Part shown: positions 45,525 to 54,240 of the stretch, in pieces
How positions within the stretch are numbered: the first letter of the stretch is position 1
How the letters are laid out: the number at the start of each line of letters is the position of its first letter
Source of the DNA: Deltaproteobacteria bacterium HGW-Deltaproteobacteria-18
GTDB taxonomy: Bacteria; Desulfobacterota; Desulfovibrionia; Desulfovibrionales; Desulfomicrobiaceae
Reading direction: 5' to 3'
Length of the DNA stretch: 64,000 nt
Assembly: GCA_002841885.1 (NCBI GenBank)
Contig: PHBE01000012.1
Span: 62,001-126,000 of the forward strand
The notes under the pieces: generated by a model
Database searches by the model: none
Told to the model about the DNA's origin: nothing
What the model saw: the letters and a program-made list of their open reading frames with translations, nothing else
Made by a program: the position numbers and the translations under genes

Positions 45525-48500
45525 TTACAGCTCAGTTCGTTTGTAGGTTTCAGGGTCAAAGGTTGTTACTATATCGATGATCGCGTCGATCTGTTCATCA
45601 TTGTCATGAAATACACCGTCCAGGCCATTGGCGTGCAGGTCGGTGAAAGGGGCGTCGTAAAGCTGGGCAACCTTAATTGCGCCGTTTTTGCTAATGATAC
45701 GCTGCAAGGTTGTCAGAAAATGACTTTGCATTGGATCCAGCCAGTATTTGGACTGAAAGTGGGCGAATTTCTCCTTTACGACCTCGATTTCCATGCCCAC
45801 GATGGACCGAAGGATCACGTCCAATGGGGCCGCTTCAGGATAAAATTCGAGTAGGTCGTCGTACTCGACATTGGGTACCTGAGCCACAGCCATGGAAAGG
45901 ACGGACTTCATTTCCCCTTCACTCACAGACTCCCCTGTCCGGATTTTCTTGAGTGTGACGTTCTCAGTAAACAGAGGTTCAAGTACCGCATGCAACCGAC
46001 GGCGATAGGCCTCCATGTCCATAGCGGTCAGGGTGGTCTTCCGGCGCTGGAACTGAATATCACCATCTTTGACGTCGATCACGGGGATGAGCGGAGGCTG
46101 GGTTCCACCTCGCTCTTTGTACTTCATAATGCCCCGTAATTCACTTCGAACTTCTTCTAAGCCATCAAAAGAAACCGAATCCCAAAAATCTTGTTTCAAA
46201 ATGTTTTTGATAGTCTCGGCCTTTTGGCGAACCTGATTCAGATGCATGGGCAGAAGGGACACCTGATCCTGAATCTCGTTTTTTAAATCCTCAAGCCGAC
46301 TGCCCTGCACAAGAAGCTCATTCTGGGTGAGGGCAATACGCATATCAAAGGCCTTGGCCTCGGCCCGGCCACGAATATTGACCCATTGCATGAGGGGCGC
46401 GATTTCTGCCTTCAGGAGCTGCGCCGTGTCTGGCGAAAATCTTTCAAGCACCTCTATGGGCTCGACAGATCGTTTCTGACGCCACTTGTCGCGCACATTG
46501 ATACTTGTTTCAGGCAAATCAATAATGTCTTTCTGGATGAGCCTAACGACCTTGCCGAAGATTTCCAGCTCACCTTTTTGGAGAGCGGTTTCCGCCAGTT
46601 TGATACGGGCCTCGAAAAGAAGTTGCATCAGTGACTTTTTGGTACCCGGTTCGGCTTCTGTGGCGTTTTCTTCGAAGTAGTCGAAATTTCCCCAATGATC
46701 GAAGATACGGAAGATACTCTTGTCCTTGCCGGGACCGTACAAGTCTTTGCACAACCGGGTGCCACGGCCAATCATCTGCCAAAATTTTACATAAGACTTC
46801 AATGGCTTGGCAAAGACGAGGTTGACCACCTCCGGCACATCGATTCCAGTGTCAAGCATGTCCACTGACACTGCAATGGTCAGATCATGGTCAGGATCTT
46901 TGAAATCATCTATGAGCTGCTCGGCACGAGGATCATAGTTGTCGATGACTTGGCAAAATTTACCTCCAAGTTGAGGATACATCTCGTCAAATAGTTCGAC
47001 TATGAGCATAGCATGCCGATGGTTTCTGGCAAATATGATGCTTTTGCCTGGAAGCTGCTCCGTGGCGTCGCGAAGACCGTACTCCATGAGATTCTTTATA
47101 ATTTTACGGTTTGTATCCTTATTGTAGATCTGCTTATCGATTTGCTGCTGCTCGAAGTCGAAAAATTCGGAATCATATCCGCTTTCTTCAAGCTCCTTGC
47201 GCTGCTCCTCGGTCATGTCCCTGTACTTGATGCCATCACGCAAGAATTTGGTTGTATGCGTGAATAGCTCAAAGGGGCACAGGAAATCGTCTTCCACACC
47301 TTCATCATAAGAATAGTAAAAGGTCGGGTCCTGATCTTGGCACTGGAACATCTCGAAGGTGTTGTGGCTGATGCTGCTGCGCGGTGTCGCGGTCAGTCCA
47401 ATCTGCAAGCTATCAAAATATTTGAAAATGTCTCCATATACATTATAGATACTTCGATGAGATTCATCCGCAATGATCAGGTCGAAAAAGCCTACGTCAA
47501 AAGTCTGATAGACCTTGAGCATTGCCGGATAGGTCGCCAGGTACACACGAAACTCTCGCTTTCTGTAGGTCGAACTCGTCACTTCAATAAGCGGGAAATC
47601 CGTCAGTTCCTGAAAGGCATTCTTGGCCTGTTTGCGTAGCTCCAAGCGATCGCAAAGAAACAGGATGCGCCTTGCCCAGCGGGCACTCGAAAGCGCCTCA
47701 GTCAAGGAAACTGCGATACGGGTTTTTCCTGTGCCAGTGCCAAGAACAAAAAGGCCTTTGCGCCTTTTATCTGTGAAAATACCCAGAGCATTGCGGATAG
47801 CGTCGAGCTGATACTTGCGACCGGCAATATCCCGATTCAATTCAACCGTGGAAAGGTCGGCCTTCACGTCCCTCTGTTTGACGAGATACTGCAAGCTATC
47901 CTTGGAATAGAAGCCGTATATTTTCCTTTCGGGATACCCCTGATTCTTGTGGTCGTCCCAAATGAAAATGTCGAAGCCATTGGTATAGAAGATGACCGGG
48001 CGTTGGCCGTATTCTTTTTCAAGCCCATCAGCGTAACACTCAGCTTGCTTCTTTCCAACCTTTGCGTCCCCGGATGTCTTTTTCGCTTCGATGACAGCCA
48101 AGGGCATGTCGTCATCGCCCCACAGGACATAGTCGGCGTACCCCTTGCCGGTCTTGGTTGGCTGGTCGGATATTTCCCACTCCAGAGAAACAGCATTAGA
48201 ATCGTCCACGTTCCAGCCGACTTCAGCTAGCTGAAGGTCTATTAGTCGCTTCCGTGTCTCTTCTTCGCTAAACTTGAGTTCGGAGGAAGCAATTTGGGCT
48301 GATTTCTTGAGAGCCTCGACGGCCATCTTGGCTTCTTTGGCCTTCTTGCGCTCTTCCTCAAGCAGTTCCGAAATCCGCTGAAGTTCACTTTCCTTCGCCG
48401 CAAGGACAGTAGCCTGGTCTCTGCTAATTTTTGGTGGAAACGCGAACTGAGTGCAATCCGACACGTTACCCTGCCCGGCGGTCACATAAAGCCAACAACC

Positions 48501-48857
48501 AAGGTCGTAGGCTTCACGCAGGACGTGCTTAGCCTCTTCCACAGTGGCAGGCCTACCGTGGGCAGCGGCATTCCCAATCTTGCGGATAATATGAAATTTG
48601 TTCTGAACAGCCGAATCGACAAGCCGGGTAAAGACATCTGCTTTGAGAAGATCATACAAATTTTGCGACTCAGGCATTTCAAGGGCGACGACTTCGTAAA
48701 TCCAGAGCACCATCTGTTCTGCATAGTTGCGAAGCTTCACCAGCGCACTTGGCGGATCATCATAGAGATATTGTTCAGCGAAGGCCCCAAGATCAGCAAG
48801 ATGAGACCATTTTGCTCTTAGCATCTCAAAATTTTGTGATTCCATGTTCAAGCTCAT
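45525..48857 (-). CDS. hsdR: Type I restriction endonuclease HsdR
   Basis: A 1110-aa motor/nuclease subunit. The N-terminus is a DUF4145 domain (about 10-130), then a coiled coil, then the PD-(D/E)xK nuclease with AVIEAKKTSGDAK (about 254). The helicase part has Walker A VLGTGTGKTRIAVS (about 371) and the DEAD-type box IIADESHRS (about 460), followed by QMIGRGTRL. It translocates and cleaves unmethylated DNA. It starts 30 bp after the sigma-54 regulator and ends flush with hsdM. Confidence 0.93.
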   Translation of the reverse strand: MSLNMESQNFEMLRAKWSHLADLGAFAEQYLYDDPPSALVKLRNYAEQMVLWIYEVVALEMPESQNLYDLLKADVFTRLVDSAVQNKFHIIRKIGNAAAHGRPATVEEAKHVLREAYDLGCWLYVTAGQGNVSDCTQFAFPPKISRDQATVLAAKESELQRISELLEEERKKAKEAKMAVEALKKSAQIASSELKFSEEETRKRLIDLQLAEVGWNVDDSNAVSLEWEISDQPTKTGKGYADYVLWGDDDMPLAVIEAKKTSGDAKVGKKQAECYADGLEKEYGQRPVIFYTNGFDIFIWDDHKNQGYPERKIYGFYSKDSLQYLVKQRDVKADLSTVELNRDIAGRKYQLDAIRNALGIFTDKRRKGLFVLGTGTGKTRIAVSLTEALSSARWARRILFLCDRLELRKQAKNAFQELTDFPLIEVTSSTYRKREFRVYLATYPAMLKVYQTFDVGFFDLIIADESHRSIYNVYGDIFKYFDSLQIGLTATPRSSISHNTFEMFQCQDQDPTFYYSYDEGVEDDFLCPFELFTHTTKFLRDGIKYRDMTEEQRKELEESGYDSEFFDFEQQQIDKQIYNKDTNRKIIKNLMEYGLRDATEQLPGKSIIFARNHRHAMLIVELFDEMYPQLGGKFCQVIDNYDPRAEQLIDDFKDPDHDLTIAVSVDMLDTGIDVPEVVNLVFAKPLKSYVKFWQMIGRGTRLCKDLYGPGKDKSIFRIFDHWGNFDYFEENATEAEPGTKKSLMQLLFEARIKLAETALQKGELEIFGKVVRLIQKDIIDLPETSINVRDKWRQKRSVEPIEVLERFSPDTAQLLKAEIAPLMQWVNIRGRAEAKAFDMRIALTQNELLVQGSRLEDLKNEIQDQVSLLPMHLNQVRQKAETIKNILKQDFWDSVSFDGLEEVRSELRGIMKYKERGGTQPPLIPVIDVKDGDIQFQRRKTTLTAMDMEAYRRRLHAVLEPLFTENVTLKKIRTGESVSEGEMKSVLSMAVAQVPNVEYDDLLEFYPEAAPLDVILRSIVGMEIEVVKEKFAHFQSKYWLDPMQSHFLTTLQRIISKNGAIKVAQLYDAPFTDLHANGLDGVFHDNDEQIDAIIDIVTTFDPETYKRTEL

Positions 48858-48887
48858 ACGCTCACTAAGGCAAGAGGCGTGCCATCA

Positions 48888-50390
48888 CTACTCCACACCA
48901 TATTTTTTGAGCCAATTCGTTAAGGTTTGATAATTGGATATGCCTAAAATTTTAGCAGCTTGCGTCTTATTTCCATGAGCATCATCAAGGGCACGGTTCA
49001 GATAATGCTGTGCAACAATGCCCATGAGTTCCTGTAAGTCGAAATCGTCTTCCATGGGCCTGTTAAGAATATCCGGGGCCTTGGTCGAAAGCGCAGGAAT
49101 CAAGGCTTCCCGCACATCTTCGCTTCGTATTGTGTCCTCATCAGTCCAGATCGTAGCACGTCGAAGCGTGTTCAACAGTTCCCGAACATTTCCAGGCCAG
49201 GAGTGTTGGAGCAGAAGATTTTTTGCGGAGACAGTAATTTTTTTATGCCGAAACCCAGGCTCATCCATGCTCTCCTCGTTAACCTGCTCAATAAGCCTTT
49301 CGATGAGGAGACTGAGATCGCCCGGTCGTTCTTTGAGAGAGGGCAGCCTGAAAACAGCAACAGCCAAGCGGTAGAACAAGTCGGAGCGAAAAGCACCGGT
49401 GACAGTTTCATCAATAAGATTCCGGTTTGTAGCGGCGATAATACGAACATCAATGTTTTTTGGCGTTGTCGTACCAAGCTTTGTGATTTCTCCCTCCTGA
49501 AGAGTTCTCAATAGCTTCACCTGTGCGGGCATTGGAAGCTCGCCGACTTCATCAAGAAACAAGGTCCCCCCCTCGGCGGCCTCGAAATAGCCGACTTTTG
49601 CTCTGTCGGCTCCCGTGAATGCACCTTTGGCGTGGCCAAATAATTCCGACTCAACAAGTTCAGACGGGATTGCGCCACAGTTCACCGCAACAAACGGCTT
49701 CTCCTTCCTCAGGCTGGCCTTGTGTATAGCCCGCGCCAATAACTCTTTTCCGGTGCCGGATTCTCCTTCAATAAGAACCGGAACTGATCGAGCAGCCACC
49801 TTCTTCGCCTTATGAATGACACGTTGCATGACTCGGCTTCGATGAATTATAGCATCAAATTCAGGGGCTTTTGGTGGAAGTGACGCTGTTTGCTCTTCTA
49901 ATTTTTTGTCCGAAGCTTTGAGGAATTCCGGGATAAACTCCGCCGACAAGTCGAAAGGAATGGAGACGGTTTGGACTCCATGCCGATAGGAGGACTCAAT
50001 AAGTTCCGCAGGGAATCGGGTTTTGGCGAGAATTATCCAGACTGCGGCCATGGCAGGGGTACCAGGACTCAGATGAAAGGTGAGTTCGGGAACAATCCTG
50101 TTTTTCTTGAGGACTGTTTCAAGTGTCTCGACTACAGCCTGATGAATTTCGCCGTAATTCGTTGGCGACGAGAGATGTTTGAAATGAATTGAGAGCGGGC
50201 TTTTGGTATGCCCGCCAAGCCAGTTTATGAAGAGCTTGGTTTCTTCATCCTGATAATCGCTTATAAGATGAATCTGGTCGAAAAGACGAGTTGACACAGC
50301 CTGTGCAATGGGGCCAAGGCCGATCGCGTCTGACTCGTTGACAGCTCTTAAATCCGTCTGGCCAACCCATGTAAAAAGTATTTTGCCCAT
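48888..50390 (-). CDS. CARF-domain sigma-54-dependent activator (RtcR-like)
   Basis: A 500-aa enhancer-binding protein. Residues 1-160 look like a CARF sensor as in RtcR (KILFTWVGQTDLRAV at the start, ELTFHLSPGTPAMAAVWIIL at 102-121). The AAA+ core has Walker A GESGTGKE (209-216), the sigma-54-contact loop GAFTGA (256-261) and Walker B TLFLDE (276-281). The C-terminus (NKTQAAKILGISNYQTLTNW) is a Fis-type HTH. CARF domains bind cyclic or linear 2',3'-type oligonucleotides. No rtcBA genes are nearby; instead hsdR starts 30 bp downstream, so the protein likely controls the restriction/ATPase block. No sigma-54 promoter was found just upstream. Confidence 0.85.
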   Translation of the reverse strand: MGKILFTWVGQTDLRAVNESDAIGLGPIAQAVSTRLFDQIHLISDYQDEETKLFINWLGGHTKSPLSIHFKHLSSPTNYGEIHQAVVETLETVLKKNRIVPELTFHLSPGTPAMAAVWIILAKTRFPAELIESSYRHGVQTVSIPFDLSAEFIPEFLKASDKKLEEQTASLPPKAPEFDAIIHRSRVMQRVIHKAKKVAARSVPVLIEGESGTGKELLARAIHKASLRKEKPFVAVNCGAIPSELVESELFGHAKGAFTGADRAKVGYFEAAEGGTLFLDEVGELPMPAQVKLLRTLQEGEITKLGTTTPKNIDVRIIAATNRNLIDETVTGAFRSDLFYRLAVAVFRLPSLKERPGDLSLLIERLIEQVNEESMDEPGFRHKKITVSAKNLLLQHSWPGNVRELLNTLRRATIWTDEDTIRSEDVREALIPALSTKAPDILNRPMEDDFDLQELMGIVAQHYLNRALDDAHGNKTQAAKILGISNYQTLTNWLKKYGVE

Positions 50391-50656
50391 GACGATCGCT
50401 ACAATTTTTTTTATGACTCAACAATTATTTTTATCACCTACATAATAATTCTGCCAAACAACTCGGATAAATGGAATGATGTACTTTCAGACTTTTCAAA
50501 CTGTACTCGAGAATCTGTCCGATTCACAAGCATCAACCTTAAAGCAATGCACATGTAAGATCGATTTCAGGCCGGCTGGTCTTGATGTGACGCACTCGTC
50601 TTGAAATCTTCAACTTTCTTATTTGAAGACTCTTTTACTCTGGATCCTCTTTCCGT

Positions 50657-51556
50657 TTAAGCTCTTTGTCCTAGCCTTAGTTCCTCACAAATTTCCTTTT
50701 CTTTTTCCAATACCTTATTGGCAGCGTCCAGTTTTGCTTCAAGAACGGCTTTCGTAGTCTCAAGTTCGGCCCGTTCCTTTTTTTCATTCTCAAGTGCTTT
50801 CCGTAACTTCTCTAATTCATCTACCATCTTCGCCTTGTCACGTTCCAACATCTCTCGTCTCTGTTCCTCGTTGCCGATATTAAGCCTTGCTGATTCCAAG
50901 CGTGCTTGAAAAACAGCTCTGTCTCTTTCAGCCTCTACGTGATCTTGCCGCGCTTTTTCATACTCTTGCCTAAGCTTTGCAACATCAATCGATAATTATG
51001 AATGTTCGTTAAGAGATAAATCAACTTTAAGTTGCATTTTCCCAAGATCTACTCGAACCGATTCTGCGTCCTTTTGCTCTCGCTTAACAATTCCTGTAAG
51101 ATTGATAATTTCTTTGTGTCGTTCAGCAGCAATAGCAGACATAGCGTCTCGTTCGGTAGCGATAGCCGCGATGGACACTTTTAACGTTTCAATCTCAACC
51201 TCAAGCGCCTCGCCAGCGGTTGCCAACTCCAATGCCTCATTTTTTGCCTGGGATAGTTGGTCTTCGATCTCCGCTTTCGCTTGTACAGCAACTCGATCAA
51301 GTTCACGAGCTATCACTGTCGTCACAGCTTCTGGCAGCGCTGCACACGCAACAGTCCTATTTTGTTGTAAATCTCTCCACTCCACCATATGCTTGTGAAT
51401 CGTGTTTGGGCTTCCGGTCCCAAGTACTTGCCGTATTCCATTTATTGTCGCCTGCTTTCCAGATCCGACGAGTTCTTCTATCGCAGATACTACCTGTCCA
51501 TAACTTATACCTTCTCTTGCCACATCCTCCTCCATTTCGTATTGTATTCGTATCAT
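50657..51556 (-). pseudogene. kfrA: KfrA-like plasmid protein, split by an in-frame stop
   Basis: The first 186 codons carry the KfrA N-terminal DNA-binding domain (ISYGQVVSAIEELVGSGKQA, GTGSPNTIHKHMVEW) and the start of a long coiled coil. A TAA at 50996-50998 interrupts it, but the same frame continues with LSIDVAKLRQEYEKARQDHV and heptad-rich sequence to 50657, giving a normal KfrA length of about 299 codons. KfrA proteins aid plasmid partitioning and repress themselves. Either a decayed gene or a stop that is read through. Confidence 0.75.
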
Positions 51557-51583
51557 ATTTATTTATGATATTATCATATGATA
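51551..51583. promoter_or_regulatory. Candidate KfrA operator: clustered palindromes at the kfrA start
   Basis: TATCATA-TTTATT-TATGATA (51551-51570) covers the start codon, and the perfect palindrome TATCATATGATA (51572-51583) follows directly. Known KfrA proteins bind palindromes at their own promoters; the match is inference. Confidence 0.45.
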
Positions 51584-51686
51584 CATATTAAATATGCATG
51601 ATATCTTATATGTTGGGATTCAAAAATTAATTTTAACTTACAAAATTTTTTGATACATTTTTTAATTAAATTATTATTAGCAGCTA

Positions 51687-51741
51687 AAATTTGAGAGTCC
51701 CCCCACATTTTCAAGAAAATTGTGGGGGGACTCTCAAATTT
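51687..51741 (-). terminator. Very long perfect hairpin terminator
   Basis: Arms 51687-51707 and 51721-51741 (AAATTTGAGAGTCCCCCCAC then A, and complement) pair over 21 bp; the stem extends further with one bulge (TTTTC/GAAAA). It follows the 96-aa gene's stop by 16 bp and precedes kfrA, so it separates the two transcripts. Confidence 0.8.
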
Positions 51742-51757
51742 AACTTAAAGCTTTTTT

Positions 51758-52048
51758 TTAAATGCCAAGCCTAATAAAATTTTCCTTGTCAATTTCTGAC
51801 GAAACGGTCTCTTCACCCGCATCAGATAGCCGTACGTCTCGAATATTGACAAGATTTATCACATATCCATGCTGTGTTAAGAGTTCTGGTTTTCTATTTC
51901 CGCTAATCATATCGTTAATTTGATCCTCATAGTCAGCAACAATTGCCTTAATATCATCTTCAACATCATCGGTAAATTCATCATCATTTACTTCGATATC
52001 AATAGTAAATTTACTGACAACTTCAAATTCAACACTGCATTTTCCCAT
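51758..52048 (-). CDS. Small acidic protein, unknown
   Basis: A 96-aa strongly acidic protein (VNDDEFTDDVEDDIKAIVAD) with no recognised domain. GGGAG lies 4 nt before the ATG. It follows the 89-aa gene by 11 bp, so they are cotranscribed and end at the long hairpin. Strong acidity recalls DNA-mimic proteins, but that is speculation. Confidence 0.55.
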   Translation of the reverse strand: MGKCSVEFEVVSKFTIDIEVNDDEFTDDVEDDIKAIVADYEDQINDMISGNRKPELLTQHGYVINLVNIRDVRLSDAGEETVSSEIDKENFIRLGI

Positions 52049-52059
52049 AATACTCCCTA

Positions 52060-52329
52060 TTACTTAAACAAACGGTTAAATTTTTTTTCCAACATCTGGA
52101 CCCGCTCAGACAGTTTTTCCACCATGGCCCTCTCAGCGTCCCTAGAAGCTGGATTGTTTGACAACACGGACTTTGATTCAACAGCTCTGCGTGCACGGGA
52201 TGCTAGAATTGATAAATAGCCGATGCTTATCCCATGACGTCTCGCAACCGACGACAACGTACCCAAACCGGCCAAAACTTCTCCAACTGCCGCTAATTTC
52301 GATTGGTCATCCAAAATCTTTGCGCTCAT
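52060..52329 (-). CDS. Small HTH-like protein
   Basis: An 89-aa protein with a helix-turn-helix-like segment LGTLSSVARRHGISIGYLSI then LASRARRAVE (about 22-50) and a C-terminal coiled coil (VEKLSERVQMLEKKFNRL). AGGAGG precedes the ATG. It is divergent from the hipB-like gene and pairs with the downstream acidic protein. Possibly a regulator; no named family. Confidence 0.55.
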   Translation of the reverse strand: MSAKILDDQSKLAAVGEVLAGLGTLSSVARRHGISIGYLSILASRARRAVESKSVLSNNPASRDAERAMVEKLSERVQMLEKKFNRLFK

Positions 52330-52395
52330 GCTTATCCTCCTATGTATCGTTTTGTTAATATGATTTTATCATAATGCTAACTTTTGTCAAGAAAA

Positions 52396-52433
52396 AAATA
52401 GCAAAATGATATAAAAATAACATTTAGCTATTT
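52396..52433. promoter_or_regulatory. Possible operator between divergent small-protein and hipB-like genes
   Basis: AAATAGC (52396-52402) and GCTATTT (52427-52433) are inverted with a 24-nt AT-rich spacer, 78 bp before the CI-like gene. TA-type repressors usually bind such sites; weak evidence. Confidence 0.3.
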
Positions 52434-52510
52434 TTGCTTTCCGGTCTCGATTAGCATATTGTGACTAATGACTGAATGACACTGCTTTTGCCGAAATCAA
52501 GGAGAAAGAC

Positions 52511-52909
52511 ATGGCTTACAAATTAGGTGCTGATCTCCCGTTCGACGAAGTCTTCAAACGAATTTCCGAGAAGACTGAAATCACAACTTCCACAGATCTG
52601 GCAAAAGTGCTCGGCATTTCCGGCCCGTCCATCTCTCGGCAAAAAAGCAACAACTCTTTTCCGGCTGCTTGGTTGGTCTTGCTCGCAGCTAAATTTGGAA
52701 TTGATCTCAACTACCTCGCGTTCGGTGAGGAGATTTGCCGCAAGCCTGTTACTTGCGACGAAGATCTTGAAACCATAGCAATTTCTTATTTCAATAGCCG
52801 ACATCCCGATATCTCTTCAAAAATTTCTTCTGCTGAAAGGGCCATCATCGTTGGTGAGGTGAAGACGTTGCTCGATCGCTTTGCGCAACACCTCAAATCT
52901 GCCGAGTAG
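52511..52909 (+). CDS. CI-repressor-type HTH protein, likely HipB-like antitoxin
   Basis: A 132-aa protein with the Bac_CI_repr N-terminal HTH: FDEVFKRISEKTEITTSTDL then AKVLGISGPSISRQKSNNSF, and PAAWLVLLAAKFGIDLNYLA. It lies 15 bp before the hipA-like gene in the same direction, the place of hipB. It would bind its own promoter and neutralise the kinase. AAGGAG precedes the ATG. Confidence 0.75.
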   Translation: MAYKLGADLPFDEVFKRISEKTEITTSTDLAKVLGISGPSISRQKSNNSFPAAWLVLLAAKFGIDLNYLAFGEEICRKPVTCDEDLETIAISYFNSRHPDISSKISSAERAIIVGEVKTLLDRFAQHLKSAE

Positions 52910-52924
52910 CCTGGGAAGGGCAAA

Positions 52925-54172
52925 ATGAACACAGCATCTTCTCCAAAAATCGTGGTCTTTATGCGGTTGCCGTCATTGCAGGAATATCTTGTGGCAGGCA
53001 CACTCTGGCAGAACGAGAAAGGCTATTGTTTTTGCTATGATCAAGAATATTTGCGCCGAGACGATGCCATTCCAATAGATCCTTGGCAGTTACCTTTATC
53101 CGATGATGAATTTATAAACCGAGAGTTATTCAGCGCACTTCGTGACGCGGCCCCGGATCGATGGGGCCGAAGGGTATTGAGTTGGATCGCTGGTCATCCA
53201 TCTGAAAAGATGTCTGAAATTGAGATCCTGACCGCAGTTCATTACCCACAGCGCATCGGAGCGCTTGCATTTGGCAGTTCAAAAACTCATCCGGAATCGC
53301 TTGCGCCTTGGACGGCGAGTCAAACTGTTTTCACTGCGCCTGAAGACATCAAGCCCGTAGCAAACATTGTTGGTCACATCGATCGAATGGAAGACGATGA
53401 AATTGAGAACGACCAATGCGCCGTCCTCGACAAAAATGCACTTCAAACTGCGCTTGCCGCGAGCTTATCCCTTGGTGGAGCGCGTCCAAAAGCTTTGGTT
53501 ATTGAGGGAGGGCAGACTTGGGTCGCGAAATTTTCATCTTGCGAAGACACTTGGCGCGAACCAATAATTGAACAAGCAACCATGACGCTGGCTGCAAAAT
53601 GCGGCATCACTGTGGCTCAAACTCGACTCACAGAAGTGGACGGACAGCCCATTCTGCTCGTAAAGCGTTTTGACCGTCTGAATGGGGTTGCCCATCATTT
53701 TGTTTCCGGGTTCACTGTGACAGGTGCCAATGAAGATGGAAACTGGGGCAGCTACCAAAATCTAGCCGAAAAAGCCCGCCTCCTCGGAGACAAAGAATCA
53801 GGCCCGGAAATTTTTCGGCGAATGGTATTTAATGCGCTGTGTTCCAACAGAGATGACCACCTCCGGAACCACGCGTTCTTTGTGACACGAGATCGCATTG
53901 CCATGACCCCCGCGTACGATCTGGTCCCGTCCCCGATACGTTGCAAAGAATGGCAACTATCACTTGTCTGCGGCCTTGAAGGCCGCGTTGCGACAAAGTC
54001 TAATCTCCTGAGCGACGTTCAGCCTTTTGGTCTTTCCTCACTTGAGGCGGGCCAGATCTGGGATGAAATGACTAATATTGTCGTAGGATGGCGCGAGCAC
54101 TTCACATCATGCGGCGTCACACAACACGAAATGGAAGATCTCAAGTACCGTTTTTTGCTGGTCGGGAGTTAA
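52925..54172 (+). CDS. hipA: HipA-like serine/threonine kinase toxin
   Basis: A 415-aa HipA-family protein. The kinase landmarks are LSLGGARPKALV (about 180, glycine-rich loop and Lys), ILLVKRFDRL, the catalytic loop CSNRDDHLRNHAFF (about 298-311, Asp and Asn) and MTPAYDLVPS. HipA kinases phosphorylate glutamyl-tRNA synthetase in known cases, slowing translation. Together with the upstream HTH gene it forms a probable toxin-antitoxin pair; RBS GGGAAGGG is before the ATG. A perfect palindromic terminator follows. Confidence 0.85.
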   Translation: MNTASSPKIVVFMRLPSLQEYLVAGTLWQNEKGYCFCYDQEYLRRDDAIPIDPWQLPLSDDEFINRELFSALRDAAPDRWGRRVLSWIAGHPSEKMSEIEILTAVHYPQRIGALAFGSSKTHPESLAPWTASQTVFTAPEDIKPVANIVGHIDRMEDDEIENDQCAVLDKNALQTALAASLSLGGARPKALVIEGGQTWVAKFSSCEDTWREPIIEQATMTLAAKCGITVAQTRLTEVDGQPILLVKRFDRLNGVAHHFVSGFTVTGANEDGNWGSYQNLAEKARLLGDKESGPEIFRRMVFNALCSNRDDHLRNHAFFVTRDRIAMTPAYDLVPSPIRCKEWQLSLVCGLEGRVATKSNLLSDVQPFGLSSLEAGQIWDEMTNIVVGWREHFTSCGVTQHEMEDLKYRFLLVGS

Positions 54173-54206
54173 CTCGTCAGAAAGTTGCTACGCTGTAAGA
54201 CAAAGA

Positions 54207-54240
54207 AAGGGGCTGCAATTGCAGCCCCTTAATTATTTTG
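54207..54240 (+). terminator. Terminator after hipA
   Basis: AAGGGGCTGCAA (54207-54218) and TTGCAGCCCCTT (54219-54230) are a perfect 24-bp palindrome, followed by AATTATTTTG. Confidence 0.85.
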
